Shown here in pieces: positions 1-31,887 of a stretch of DNA of 64,000 bases (positions are counted from its first letter, which is position 1; every line of letters starts with the position of its first letter). Source of the stretch: Odobenus rosmarus divergens (Eukaryota > Chordata > Mammalia > Carnivora > Odobenidae); assembly GCF_000321225.1 (NCBI RefSeq), contig NW_004450302.1, positions 1,589,431 through 1,653,430 on the forward strand, written 5' to 3'. The notes beneath the pieces are model-generated. The model did no database searches. It was not told the DNA's origin and saw only the letters and a list, made by a program, of their open reading frames with translations. The translations under genes and the position numbers were made by a program.

Positions 1-55
1 GATCATGACCTGAGCCGAAGGCAGTCGCTTAACCAACTGAGCCACCCAGGCGCCC
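1..55 (-). mobile_element. SINEC (Can-SINE), cut by window edge
   Basis: Reverse complement of the tRNA-like head, ending 'ccacccaggcgccc'. The tail lies outside the window. Confidence 0.9.
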
Positions 56-160
56 TATCCTGATGCTTTTTAAACAATGTGACAACTGAACTTGTTTCCC
101 AGCCAACATTTGGGACCACTTTTGACCTGTTACCCACTTTCTTCTGTGAAGGGCAGTTTT

Positions 161-324
161 TTAAATTTTTTTTTTAGATTTGAGAGAGAGCGAGACAGAG
201 ATAGTGAGAGAGCACAAGTGGGGAGGAGAGGGAGAAGCAGGCACCCCGCAGAGCAAGGAGCCTGATGCGGGATCATGACCTGAGTGAAGGCAGACACTTA
301 ACCGACTGAGCCACCCACGCGCCC
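161..324 (-). mobile_element. SINEC, antisense, first of a tandem pair
   Basis: Poly(T)/'agattt' tail, GA-rich body, then the tRNA-like head ending 'ccacccacgcgccc'. Flanked by copies of 'agggcagtttt' at about 150 and 325, read as a target-site duplication. Confidence 0.85.
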
Positions 325-332
325 AGGGCAGT

Positions 333-496
333 TTTTTTTTTTTTTTAAAGATTTTGGGAGAGGAGAGAGCACACACGAGTGCATGAGAGGGGCAAGGGGC
401 AGAGGCAGAAGCAGACTCCCCACTGAGCAGGGAGCCCTGGGATCATGACCTGGGCCAAAGGCATCTGCCTTAACCAAATGAGCCATCCAGGCACCC
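333..496 (-). mobile_element. SINEC, antisense, second of a tandem pair
   Basis: Second head-complete element directly after the first and ending 'gccatccaggcacccc'. A third partial copy of the target text 'aaggcagtttt' follows, so both elements used the same target. Confidence 0.85.
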
Positions 497-497
497 C

Positions 498-772
498 TGA
501 AAGGCAGTTTTGAAGCACAGGCTCTTGGAGACTTGAGTAGAAGCCATTCTTTCCCTCCCTTCAGATCAGGCCCTACACCCAACTAAAACCAGGTAAGAAA
601 CCCCATCTCTCCCATGGATGGACACAGCACAACCAGAGGCCAGGAGCCAAGGAAGAAATGAACAGGCACCCTGCAAAGGGCCTGCACCCCAATCCTCAGT
701 GTGCACTCAGTTCTGATCCTCTCAATAGTGAAGGCCCACCAAGCAGCCAGAAACTTCGGAAGCAGAGAGAAG
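498..772. other. Intergenic, 3' of RPL19
   Basis: Unique-looking sequence between the SINE pair and the RPL19 poly(A) site. No exon, RNA gene or repeat was recognised. By synteny STAC2 should lie beyond the left edge; no STAC2 exon is visible here. Confidence 0.5.
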
Positions 773-787
773 CAGATAAAGGTTGGT

Positions 788-793
788 TTTATT
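788..793 (-). terminator. RPL19: RPL19 poly(A) signal
   Basis: AATAAA on the minus strand about 60 nt after the stop codon. The short 3'UTR (about 852 down to about 773) matches the very short RPL19 3'UTR of other mammals. Cleavage is inferred about 15 nt further on. Confidence 0.85.
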
Positions 794-851
794 GAGTAAC
801 TGATCTGTGTTACTGCCGAGGCCTTTATGTACAGACAAAAGAGAGGGAGTT

Positions 852-5608
<4,757 letters not shown>

Positions 5609-5613
<5 letters not shown>

Positions 5614-5641
5614 GGCTGCGGCCGCAGCGCCGAAAGGAAAG
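5609..5641 (-). promoter_or_regulatory. RPL19: RPL19 first exon: 5'TOP leader and start codon
   Basis: Read on the minus strand, the leader begins at 5641 with the pyrimidine run CTTTCCTTTC, then a GC-rich stretch and ATGAG, followed by the donor GTGAGG. A C followed by a pyrimidine tract at the cap site is the terminal oligopyrimidine (TOP) motif of ribosomal protein mRNAs, which places translation under mTOR/LARP1 control. The transcription start is inferred from this motif and from similarity to mammalian RPL19. Confidence 0.85.
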
Positions 5642-5720
5642 AACTGCCCCCGGCCGGGCTCCTCCCATTATCTGTGAAGGGGAGAGCCCATCCCCTGCTC
5701 CGCTTTGGCCCGTATTCCCC
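5642..5720 (-). promoter_or_regulatory. RPL19: RPL19 core promoter
   Basis: GC-rich sequence immediately upstream of the TOP start. An A/T-rich box (GATAATG on the minus strand, about 5667-5673) lies 26-32 nt upstream of the inferred start, the position where ribosomal protein promoters commonly have a degenerate TATA element. The surrounding region from about 5280 to 5720 is CpG-rich. Confidence 0.6.
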
Positions 5721-5875
5721 GCCCGTCCTTGCATCCTCTGCCACACTGAACTTACTCTTGCCCTCTGTGAAGACCTAGAGAATAGAAGCCTAATCTAGGA
5801 AATCGGTTTTAAACTTAAAAACATAAAAAATAGATCCTTTCAGTGAGGCAAAGTGGTATAGTCCGACTTCCTACT

Positions 5876-5947
5876 AGGCATGCGCAGCAAGGGTACCTGA
5901 TCACGTGGGTAGTGGAAGCCGGAAGTCACGGCTGACGGCGCAGGCGG
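5876..5947. promoter_or_regulatory. Cluster of promoter-type motifs upstream of RPL19
   Basis: Within 72 bp: an NRF1-like GCATGCGCAGC (5878-5888), an E-box CACGTG (5902-5907), an ETS/GABP site CCGGAAGT (5919-5926) and a CRE-like TGACGG (5933-5938). Such combinations typify TATA-less CpG promoters. It lies about 240-300 bp from the RPL19 start, so it may be the distal RPL19 promoter or drive a divergent transcript. Confidence 0.5.
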
Positions 5948-5949
5948 CG

Positions 5950-7840
5950 CGTAGTTTTGCTAGAGTGGCCTACTTTTTGCCGGCGTCCTGGGTTCTCTGG
6001 AGGATGTTTTCTTAGCGAAAAAATATTAGCGAATGGAGTGAGAGAAGACAACGTGGGGAGATATCTGTCAAGAGCAACCTTTTATTCACTCTCCCCGTAC
6101 GTTGGGAACCCCTGCAGCACAGGAGAGATCACCAAACATAGCAGTTTTTGTGCCACTGTGGTCCTTAATCTCGTAGCGCTTCAGTTTGCTCCTTTGTAAA
6201 GTGTACCTAACCCTAATATTCCTGTCATCCGTTGTGAAAACCACGTGAATTAATTTGCAAAGGAGGATATTAAGACAAACTCCTTGGTGACAGGAACCAG
6301 TCTTGTTTGGTTCTCGCTGTAGGCACCACAGGAGGCATGGAGCTTTGCGTATAGTAAGCATTTGAGAAATAGTGCATTGGCTGACTGAAGGAATAGTTGT
6401 GAAAGTTAGGAAAAAAATGGAATGATAGGGTCATCCGTAGTTCTTTTCTCCTGCTCTGAAACACCCAATGCAAAAACCCAAAGAGAATATTCTGGGGTTC
6501 AAGAAATCTAGATCTGAGTCCTGGCTCTGTCTCCTTGCTTGGCTCTGGCTGAGTACGGATCTCTATCATCTGAACTTTCCTGGTTGCTAAATGGAGCTCA
6601 GGAAAGAGAGGAGGGGAAGCAAGGCAAAATTCATGCCACTTCTTCAAAACAACATGGATAGTGTCATCTTCATTTTACAGCTGAGGTAGCAGAAATTGAA
6701 AATCCAGGTCTTTCTGACTTCAATATCCACGCCTTTTCTGTCATACCAGGCTCTCTTGTGCCCAAGGGACAGATTGAAACCCTATTCAGGGTTGGATCTG
6801 TTCATAGCACAGTGCTGATGTACTTCATTCTTACTCTCCCTCCAAGTAATATGATCAGAGAAACAACATAAGCTGGCCATCCACTTGTAGAACCCAGGGT
6901 GAGGAGAAGGAGTCAGTGTATTCCACAGTCTCTCCTCTAGCAGGAGACAGCAGGCTGGGCTTTATGTTAGGGTAACTGAACCTGGGCAAATCTTGTCCAT
7001 TCTACTTCTCATCTCCCCTCTTTGAGGAGCAGGGGAAGCGGTAGGGAAGTAACAGTTCCTCCTGCCATGAGAGACCTTTGTTCAGCGCCTTATAGCATCT
7101 CCAAACACCTGAGCAGTCCATCATTTGATTTCATTCTCCCTCATCCTCCTAATAATCCCAGGTGACAAAGACACTACAGTACTGGCAACCCCATTTTACA
7201 GAAGTGTAGTGACTTGTCCAGGGCCGAAAGAGCCTGAGCCAAACTGACACCAGAATTGTTGTTGTTTTTAACTTATCTCTATGTCCAAGGTGGGGCTCAA
7301 ACTCACCTCCCTGAGATCAAGAGTCACATGCTCTGAGGACTGAGACAGGCAGGTGCCCAATACCAGAGTTTTTGCCAGACTCCCTAATTCCTTTTCCCTC
7401 CATAGGTTGTGGTGGGTGGGATCCAGGCCTTGGGTATTTGTCCCCAAATCAAGGATGAAGGGGGAGCAATTCAAGGTCAAAAGGCAGTAGATCTGATTTT
7501 AGCCACTCTCTCAGCTCCACATTTCTTCCTCCTCTTTCCTCTCTCTTCCAAGAAACGGGGACCTTGCCTTCTGGAAGGGCCTGGGGGGATACGAAGGACA
7601 AAGGCATAAAGCCTCCTGGGTCCCCGGGATTTCTTGTTGCTGTGTTGGGGCTCCCTTTGGACATTCTCATCACCCCAGCCTCGGTCTCAGACTCAGCCTC
7701 CACCTCCGGAGAGCATCGTCCTGTTGCAGGGAGAGGGGCCTTTCTGTTTGGTTCAAGGCAGCCTGAGCCCACACCGGGGAGAAAGGAGTTAAAGCCGGGT
7801 CCCAGGATCAACGGGATCGGGAAGTTCCGGCGGCCCAAAC
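5950..7840. other. Intergenic between RPL19 and CACNB1
   Basis: About 1.9 kb with no recognisable exon. It contains one old short SINEC (7257-7359). The rest is unique-looking, becoming GC-rich towards the CACNB1 CpG island. Confidence 0.5.
7257..7359 (-). mobile_element. Old short-form Can-SINE, antisense
   Basis: Degenerate reverse complement of the type whose body reads 'cttgatctcagggttgtgag' and whose tail is 'gtagagattactt'. Text such as 'gagatcaagagtcacatgct' and 'gacaggcaggtgccc' is diagnostic. Confidence 0.65.
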
Positions 7841-8433
7841 TGGAGTGGAACGAGCAGACCCGCGAAGGGAGAGCGGTTTGGGACGGAAGGGGAGGGGGCG
7901 TGCCAAACCGCGCTTCACCTCCATCAGCGCTCTGCCTCCACTGGTAAACCGCGGCTCCCGCCCCCTGCCCCAAGGCCGGGCTTCACTTCCCCCCCGTTCC
8001 CGCCCCCCCGACTCAGAGTGGGCCGCCCTCACCCCAGGCCAGTCAGAGGCCGGCGCTCAGCCTTCTCCAGAGCCAGGAGGGGCGTGCCTCCCTCCGGCCG
8101 CCCTCCCATTGTCTGTGCGGAGCCCGCGGAGGGGCTGCGAGGGGCGGGGCCGGGGCGGGCGGAGGGAGGGAGGGAGGGAGGGCGGAGGGAGGGGCAGGTG
8201 GGAGCGGAGGGGGCGGGGGGAGATGCTGAGCCTTCAGGGGCGGAGGAGGCGGCGGCGGCAGAGGAGAGAGCGGGAGGAGGGACGCGAGGCAGGAAGAGGG
8301 CAGCCGAAGGCCGGGCCAGGTGGCTGGAGCGGGTGCCGGCTGCGCTGCGCGGCTCTCGGTTCCGACGGCCTCTCTCATTCGCTGAGGGCGCCCGGCTGGG
8401 CCGGGCCGGCAGCCGGAGGGGAGGCTCCTCTCC

Positions 8434-25685
<17,252 letters not shown>

Positions 25686-27040
25686 GAAGCAGGGGCCACA
25701 TAGTGGCCCAGGGGAGGGGAGGGACCAAGGGGCTCACCACGGGGGTGTATCTTTCCTCCAGGGGGCGCTGTCTCCCTCTCAGATGCCTTCGCTGGATGGT
25801 TGGGGTTTCTTTGGTGGTAGCATCCCAGCTCCTGGGATTCCCTTAAAGCCCAGCTGTAGGTTTTCACTTACTGCTGTGGGTGGATGGGGGGATGCCCACC
25901 TTTCTGCAGTGTCCCTTTTCCCCCACCTCAGGGGGCTCTCTCTGCTCACTCCCAGAGAAAAGGTGCACTTCTTTAACTCTTTATACTTGGGGCTCTAAAT
26001 AAGGGTCCTAAATGGGGTAGCCCTTTCTTTCCCCAACCTGGAGTATTTGGGAATGGTAAGGGGGCTTCCATAGACTCCTTCCCGTGAGGGCTCTCTTCCC
26101 TGAACCCCAGATCCAGGTTCCTTCACCATGCCCACCCTTCTCCCAGCTTCCTGGCAGCATTGTCTGGTGGGTGAAAGGTACAGAATAGAAGCCCCATGGG
26201 GAACTTGTCTTGGTGAGGGGTCTGGGTAGAGAGCGGCAGGCATCAAATGCACTGCCCTCTGCCAGACCTGGACCCCTGAGGAGCGGGCAGCCGGAGACCC
26301 TGCTACCCACCCCACCACTTCCATGCCTCAGCCTCCGCCTGCGCCAGGAATGAGCTTTGCCTACAACCTCCCTTGCCTACTGCCATTAGAAGAGGGGGCC
26401 CCTGTGCGTCTGAGCCCCCCACCCCATTTCACCTGGGTGTGGCACCCATGGAACACTCTAGTCCGCCTCATTTTGAAACCAAAAAAACTGCTCCTTCACT
26501 TTTGCCCGGAGGCCCCAGGGGAGAGGCCCTGTGGGTTGGTGCCCAAGAGGTAATCGCTGCCCCAGGGGTCACCTCGGGGCCTTGGATCTCCCCTGGGGGC
26601 TTGGCTGCTGCTGGTCTTGCTCTGCATTTGCCTCTTGTGATCCTGTCCTTCTTCCACGTCCACTCCCCCCCAGGAGATGCCTTGGTACCCCCTCTGGCCC
26701 CCCCAGTGGTCCTCAGCCTAGTGTCCCTACAGCCCCGCAGCCCTGCCCCTCCCCAGCACGCAGTGGGGCCAGAGAGCCGACTGTGCCAACGAGGACTGGG
26801 CCCTGCCCGGCTGCCCGCCTCGGGGATGGGCACCTCATGCCTATCTCACCACCTCCTGTGCCAGTGTTGGCCCCCCCCACCTGGGGTGGGGTGCAGCTTC
26901 CACTCACTGGTTAGAAGACACCACTGCCCAGTCTCCCCCCACCCCCTCCCTGTCTGGTGTCCTGTGCCCCCAATCTGTCTGTCTGTCCGTCTGTACTCCC
27001 CTAGAAGTATTTGGCCACATATAAAACCGCCGTCCTGTCC
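25686..27040 (+). other. CACNB1: CACNB1 3'UTR (inferred)
   Basis: Repeat-free sequence running from the exon 14 stop to the first plausible poly(A) signal. No canonical AATAAA is present. The variant TATAAA at 27020-27025 is followed by a GT/TC-rich stretch and is the best candidate. The 3' end is therefore tentative. Confidence 0.5.
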
Positions 27041-27959
27041 TTTGCCGCCGCCTCCCGAGCCTGCTTCTTCGTTCCTGCCACGCGGTCAGCCTGGGCAGGT
27101 GGGAGCTGCCGCCACGCAGGGGAGCGTGCAGGGGCGGGCGCGGGAGGAAGCCGTGCCCCGAACCCTTGATTCACCAGGACAGACGGTGCTTTGGCGGCTC
27201 TTTGAGGCCTCACGGTCCTGTGTGGCCAGTTTCAGCTGCCGCTTCCCATTCAGTCCCAAGTCTTACCCGTTTCCCCACAAGTAGAGCCAGAAAAGAATGG
27301 GAAGCTGAGGCGGAGAAATGGGGTGTCGCAGGCATGATTCCGTGGGTGAGATCCAGTTTTTCTGCTCCTGTGGCCTCAGCTGCTGCCCAGCACCTCCTGA
27401 GAGAGTGACTGAGTTCCCCTCCGGCTCCCTCCTCCACTGATGGTCCTGCTAACCAGCTTTGGGGAATGGAAGAGGTCTACGGGGGCGGGGGGGCAGAGAA
27501 TGGGGGCTCCACCAGCCCCAGCTGAGAACATCAAGAGTGAGAGAGTCGGCAGGGGACTATGTCAGTTTCGTCATCCCCAGCTGGCAGGATGTGGACTCCG
27601 GACCGCTGTCACCACTGGCACCTGTATCCTGCCTCATGTGGCACTCACAAACCATGTCGCCACTCTCCTGGTTCTTGTTTCTGGGGTGGTGGACCTGGAG
27701 GACTAGAGCTCCTGGGTTCCTTACCTGAATGCTTCTGCTCAAAGTGTGTGTGTGTGTGGGGGGGGGAGAGGTGTAGGGCAGCAGACATCTAGACCTTCCC
27801 AGGTGAGGCATTAGCAGACCCAAGGAAAGGAATTGGGCAGGTCCGCAGGTCAGGTGGCTGGCCCAAGGTCCCAGGGAGTTGATGGCAAAGATTGCTGGGG
27901 TTGGAGTCCGGTCTCTGCCTCCCAGCCTAGCGCTCTGACCCCAATGCCTTTCAATGGAA

Positions 27960-28245
27960 TCAATCCTTTATTCCCGTGTTTACTCATTGGACATTTATTG
28001 AGCACCTACCATGTACCAGGCACGAGTCTAAAAGGGAGCCACAGACCGTTCAGGACAGCATGGTGAGCTCTCTGCTGGGAGAAGCACTGGGTTCTGCAGG
28101 AACCTGGTAGAAGGGTAATTCCCTTAGCCTGGGGAGGTCAGGAGAGGCTTCTCAGAGGAGGTGAGGCTTGAGTGAAGTCTAGAAGGCTGGTTAGGAGTTA
28201 ACCTGGGTGGGCAGGGGGGGAAGTGTTCAAGACAGGGGAAGCAGG
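27960..28245 (-). mobile_element. L2 3'-end fragment, antisense
   Basis: 'tttattgagcacctaccatg' and 'taccaggcacgagtct' are the reverse complement of the L2 3' end; the following text matches its upstream part. Confidence 0.6.
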
Positions 28246-28503
28246 TGACATGCATGACATGTTCCTGGTACTTCACCAGCAAAGTGTGCTCTCAAGGGGG
28301 TGGTCAGAGAAGGGCCAGCAGGAGCAGATCACGGTGGACCTTGAGTCATGTGAAGGAGTTTGGGCTTTGTCCTGAAGCTGCTGTGCAGAAATTGAAGGAT
28401 TGTAAGCAGCAATGACAAAGTTGCCTTGGTTGCGGTTTGGAGCATAGATTGGCGGGCCTAGCTTGGACAGAGCTGCAATACTCTGGGTAAGAAACAAGGG
28501 TGG

Positions 28504-28572
28504 ATGGAACACTACATCAAAAACTAATGATGTAATGTATGGTGATTAACATAACATAATTAAAAAAAAAGA
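28504..28572 (+). mobile_element. Very short 5'-truncated L1 insertion
   Basis: About 69 bp of carnivore L1 3' end ('ctaatgatgtaatgtatggt', 'gattaacataacataatt') plus poly(A), bounded by perfect 15-bp duplications 'aagaaacaagggtgg' at 28489-28503 and 28573-28587. Confidence 0.88.
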
Positions 28573-28929
28573 AAGAAACAAGGGTGGGCTGCAGTAGGCC
28601 ACAGCAGGGGGATGGGAAAGGAGGCAATGGCTGTCAGAAACATCTAGCAGTTTGAATCCAGGGCTCGTGGAGAGCAACTGGAGGTGGCCAGTGAGAGACA
28701 GGGAGGCATCTGGGGATGACTATGGGTGATGGTCTTCCCAGACATAGAGGAAGCAGGTGGAAAAACCAGGTCAGATCAGAAACAATGTCTAGCTTTGGAC
28801 AAGGTGGGTTTATGGTGCCTGTGGAAGGACACCCAAGAGGAGAAGAACAGAAGACAGCTGGGTGCTTAGTCTGGAGAATCGGAACTGCAGAGAGCTTCGT
28901 CTGGGGGGGAGCCCGATCTTTTGAATCAA

Positions 28930-29040
28930 GGGCAGGGATTACTAACTTCAGTTTACAGATAAAGTTCCGTGAGGCTAAGCAACATCCATAGTTACACAGC
29001 TACGGAGCAAGCACTTGAACTCAGATCTTTGGAGTTCAAG
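28930..29040 (-). mobile_element. MIR fragment, antisense
   Basis: 'cagtttacagataaagttcc', 'gttacacagctacggagc' and 'cttgaactcagatctttgg' are the reversed MIR core. Confidence 0.6.
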
Positions 29041-29699
29041 TTGTGTGTGGTGCCTGTGAACTCCAAGTCTCATGCCAATTACCCTGCTCTGGCTTCTGCA
29101 AGGGGAGGAGGGCTGGGGAGGAAGAAGCAGGTGTCTGAATATGTTTGTCTCCTCTTCATGTGCCTTCTGCCTGAAATTGCATTTGCTGGTAACTTGCAGG
29201 TGGGGGCAATTCTAGGTGGTGTAGAGGTGTTGAGAGATGAAGAAAGAGAGATTATCTTTTGGTAACCACAACCCCTCAACTGATGTACATTCAGCACGTT
29301 GGTGGTTGTCAGCATGTGAGGATTTCAACAACCGTAAAGTCAGCTGGGATTAGGTGTCCAGAGGCTGGTGCTACCACCACCTCAGGGAGTTGGGAACTGA
29401 GGCGCTGAGGACCCCTCCTATCGGGGACCCCTCGTCTCCTTCCCTGACCAGTAGCTTCTGTCCAGCTTCTGAGCTGAGGTCAGAGAGGCCTCAGTCCTGG
29501 GTGTGGCTGAAGGTTTCCACCTTCCAAAAAATCAAGGAAGCTGAGCTCCCTCCACGGCCCGGGAGCAATGGGTGTTCCAGCTGGTACCCTAAAGAAAAAT
29601 CTTGTCTTAGTGCCAATAATTACATCCTCAGAAAAGTGTGCCTTCCTACCTACTGTCTCTCAGGGTTTTGTTTTGGTTTTATTTTTTGATGTGTATATT

Positions 29700-29815
29700 T
29701 CTCTCTCCCACTAGATGGTAAAGGCTCCAAAAGACCCAGACAGGGTCTGTTTTGTCTACTTGGCCTGTTTCCTAACTCCTGACTCCTATTTGTCAAATAA
29801 ATGAATGAATGCCCC
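29700..29815 (+). mobile_element. L2 3'-end fragment
   Basis: 'ctcccactagatggtaaagg' through 'aaataaatgaatgaatg', the usual L2 terminus. Confidence 0.5.
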
Positions 29816-30254
29816 CTAAGACCCAGGCTCTAGGCCTGGCAGCCGAGGCAGCTCTCGTCTGTTTACTGACTGTGCTCCAGCTAGCAGAATATCACTTTCA
29901 ATTCTGCAATTGGTGGTGGTAGTTGGGGGAGGGGGCAGGATGCACTAAGGGGTTCCTCCCTGCCCCAGGAAACAGATGGTAAAAGTGCTTAAAATATTAC
30001 TGCTTCCCCCAGCCCCCTCTGCACCCCCACCCTATCGCACCCAGCTCTCCTTCTTTCCTGGGGCTGAAATGGGCTCTGGTAGTCAATTCTCCTTCGCTCT
30101 AACTCCAGGCACCAAGGCGGGTAGGATGAGAATTCCTTATTTAGCCAACTGTTTTCCCTCTGCTCTCCATACACTTCCCAGCCTTCTTCGTTCCTCTTCA
30201 ACTTGTGCTCACACTTCTTTAATGCTCGAAACACCAGGCTCTAGCATAACTCAT

Positions 30255-30400
30255 TGTACTTCACTCCAATAGCAACACGGTCCTACTGTGTGCCAGGCAC
30301 TGGACCAGGCTGGGAGTGCAGGGAGAACACAAGTGAACAAGACCCGAACCCCACACTCCAGGCCTCACAGCTGATTGGTGGAAACAGGCCAGTGTCCAAT
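30255..30400 (-). mobile_element. L2 fragment, antisense
   Basis: 'cctactgtgtgccaggcact' and 'acacaagtgaacaagac' match the reversed L2 3' end. Confidence 0.5.
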
Positions 30401-31639
30401 CTCAGGGTAGAGAGAAGCCCCATTTGTCTGGAGAACCAGGCCAGGGCTTGAGAAGTAAGTGGCTTTTATGGCAGGCAGCTAAAGGCTTTCAGGAATCCAC
30501 CTTTCTGAGAAGGTGAAAGACATTCAGGTGGAGGAAACACAGAAGCAAAAGCATTGTTGGAAGGAGCTGGGCATGTGTGAGCAAGGACCAGTGGATGCAG
30601 AAGGTGGGAGATCACCTGCAAAGGCAGGTGGGGGCTGTTCACGGAGGCTCTTGAATGTCAGGTGAAGTGGCTGATCTGAATCCAGTGAGCGATAGGGAAT
30701 CATTGAAGGTTTATGAGCTGTGGAGTGACGGACTCTGAGCTGTGCTTTACGAAGGTGAATAGGGCTGTGCTGAATCAGGGAGGCAGAGGCAGGGAGACGA
30801 GTAAAGGTTGTTCCCTTAGTGGAGGGGAGCACTAATGGGCTGTAGGAGGGCCGTGGCAGTCGGGGGCAGAAGGAGTTGATTCTCCTGTGTGATAACTGGC
30901 TTCTCCTAACTGCCCCCTCAGCCTGAGGTTGGCTTGCCTTCCCACTTCTCTTTTTGTTTTCTGGTTTTTCCCAGTTTAAGCAAAGAAGGAAATTCACAAC
31001 AAAGAGTCTCCTCCTCCCTCTCCCTCCTCCCGCCTGGCTCTTTCTTGGCCCAGGTTCTCTTCTGCTGGCTCTTGGCATCTGGTACCCCTCTGTAGGGTCT
31101 CTGGCTGCGAGATCTCTCTTTTTGCTCCGTCCTTATCTTCAGATGCCCATCCCCCCAGATCTGGGAGCTGTGCCTGAGCAGTCAGTTTGCCAATGAATCA
31201 TAGAAGCAGTATGGATTTATTCCTAGAAGTTGCCTATCACCAAGGGACCTCCAAAAGGAAGGGAGACTCTGCCTTTCCCTAAGGGAACTCACTTTGAGTG
31301 GGCCTGCAAGAGCCACACTAGTGAAAACACTAGGGATCTGCTGAGGGTTGGAATATTCTCCCAGCTCAGAGAGGATCAGTGAGCCGCCTGCTCCACACAG
31401 CTGGCGGGTGCAGAAGGTAGGGTTTTGCTTCAGTCTAGTGCCCCACACATGCCACTTGGAGAAGGGAGAGCAGGGACCTGGTAGTGAGCCACTGTGCCGG
31501 GCCTCCTTGATGCAGTGGGGGAGCAGTTCACCCAGAGAACCTCTGGAGTTTTCTCAGGGCAAAGGCAAAGAGGAGGATGTGGAGTCTGGACCCCACTTTC
31601 CTTGCACCTCTAGGACTCTAGACAAGTAGCCTGTTCGTT

Positions 31640-31841
31640 GTCGCCGTGACATTCATAGCACCGGCGAGGCGCCCCGTCCCAGGGGATTCCCAGGTCCCGC
31701 AGGTGACTCCTCGGGCTTCCTGTGACCTCATAGGCAAAACTCGCTCGGCCCTCCCCGGGGGGGCGGGGTTCTAAGCACCCTGGCTCGACTCGGGCCCCCG
31801 AAGGTCGTTGAGTCTTGCCCCTCTCCGGCCTGGGCCGCGCC
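31640..31841 (+). promoter_or_regulatory. ARL5C: ARL5C CpG promoter and 5'UTR
   Basis: CpG-rich stretch directly before the start codon, with a GC box (GGGGCGGGG around 31761). No TATA box was seen. The CpG richness continues into intron 1, to about 32200. Confidence 0.55.
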
Positions 31842-31887
31842 ATGGGACAACTGATCGCCAAGTTGATGGCCATCTTCGGGAACCAGG
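31842..31887 (+). CDS. ARL5C: ARL5C exon 1
   Basis: [15 protein letters not shown] plus one base; the myristoylated amphipathic N-terminal helix. Donor GTAAAG. Confidence 0.93.

Larger units (their letters stand above)
27041..31640. other. Intergenic between CACNB1 and ARL5C
   Basis: About 4.6 kb with L2 and MIR fossils, a tiny L1 insertion and unique sequence. No exon, tRNA or other gene was recognised. Confidence 0.55.

Noticed and set aside
1..500. STAC2 exons expected by synteny left of RPL19
   Set aside because: Only SINEs and unique sequence are seen; STAC2 must lie outside the window.
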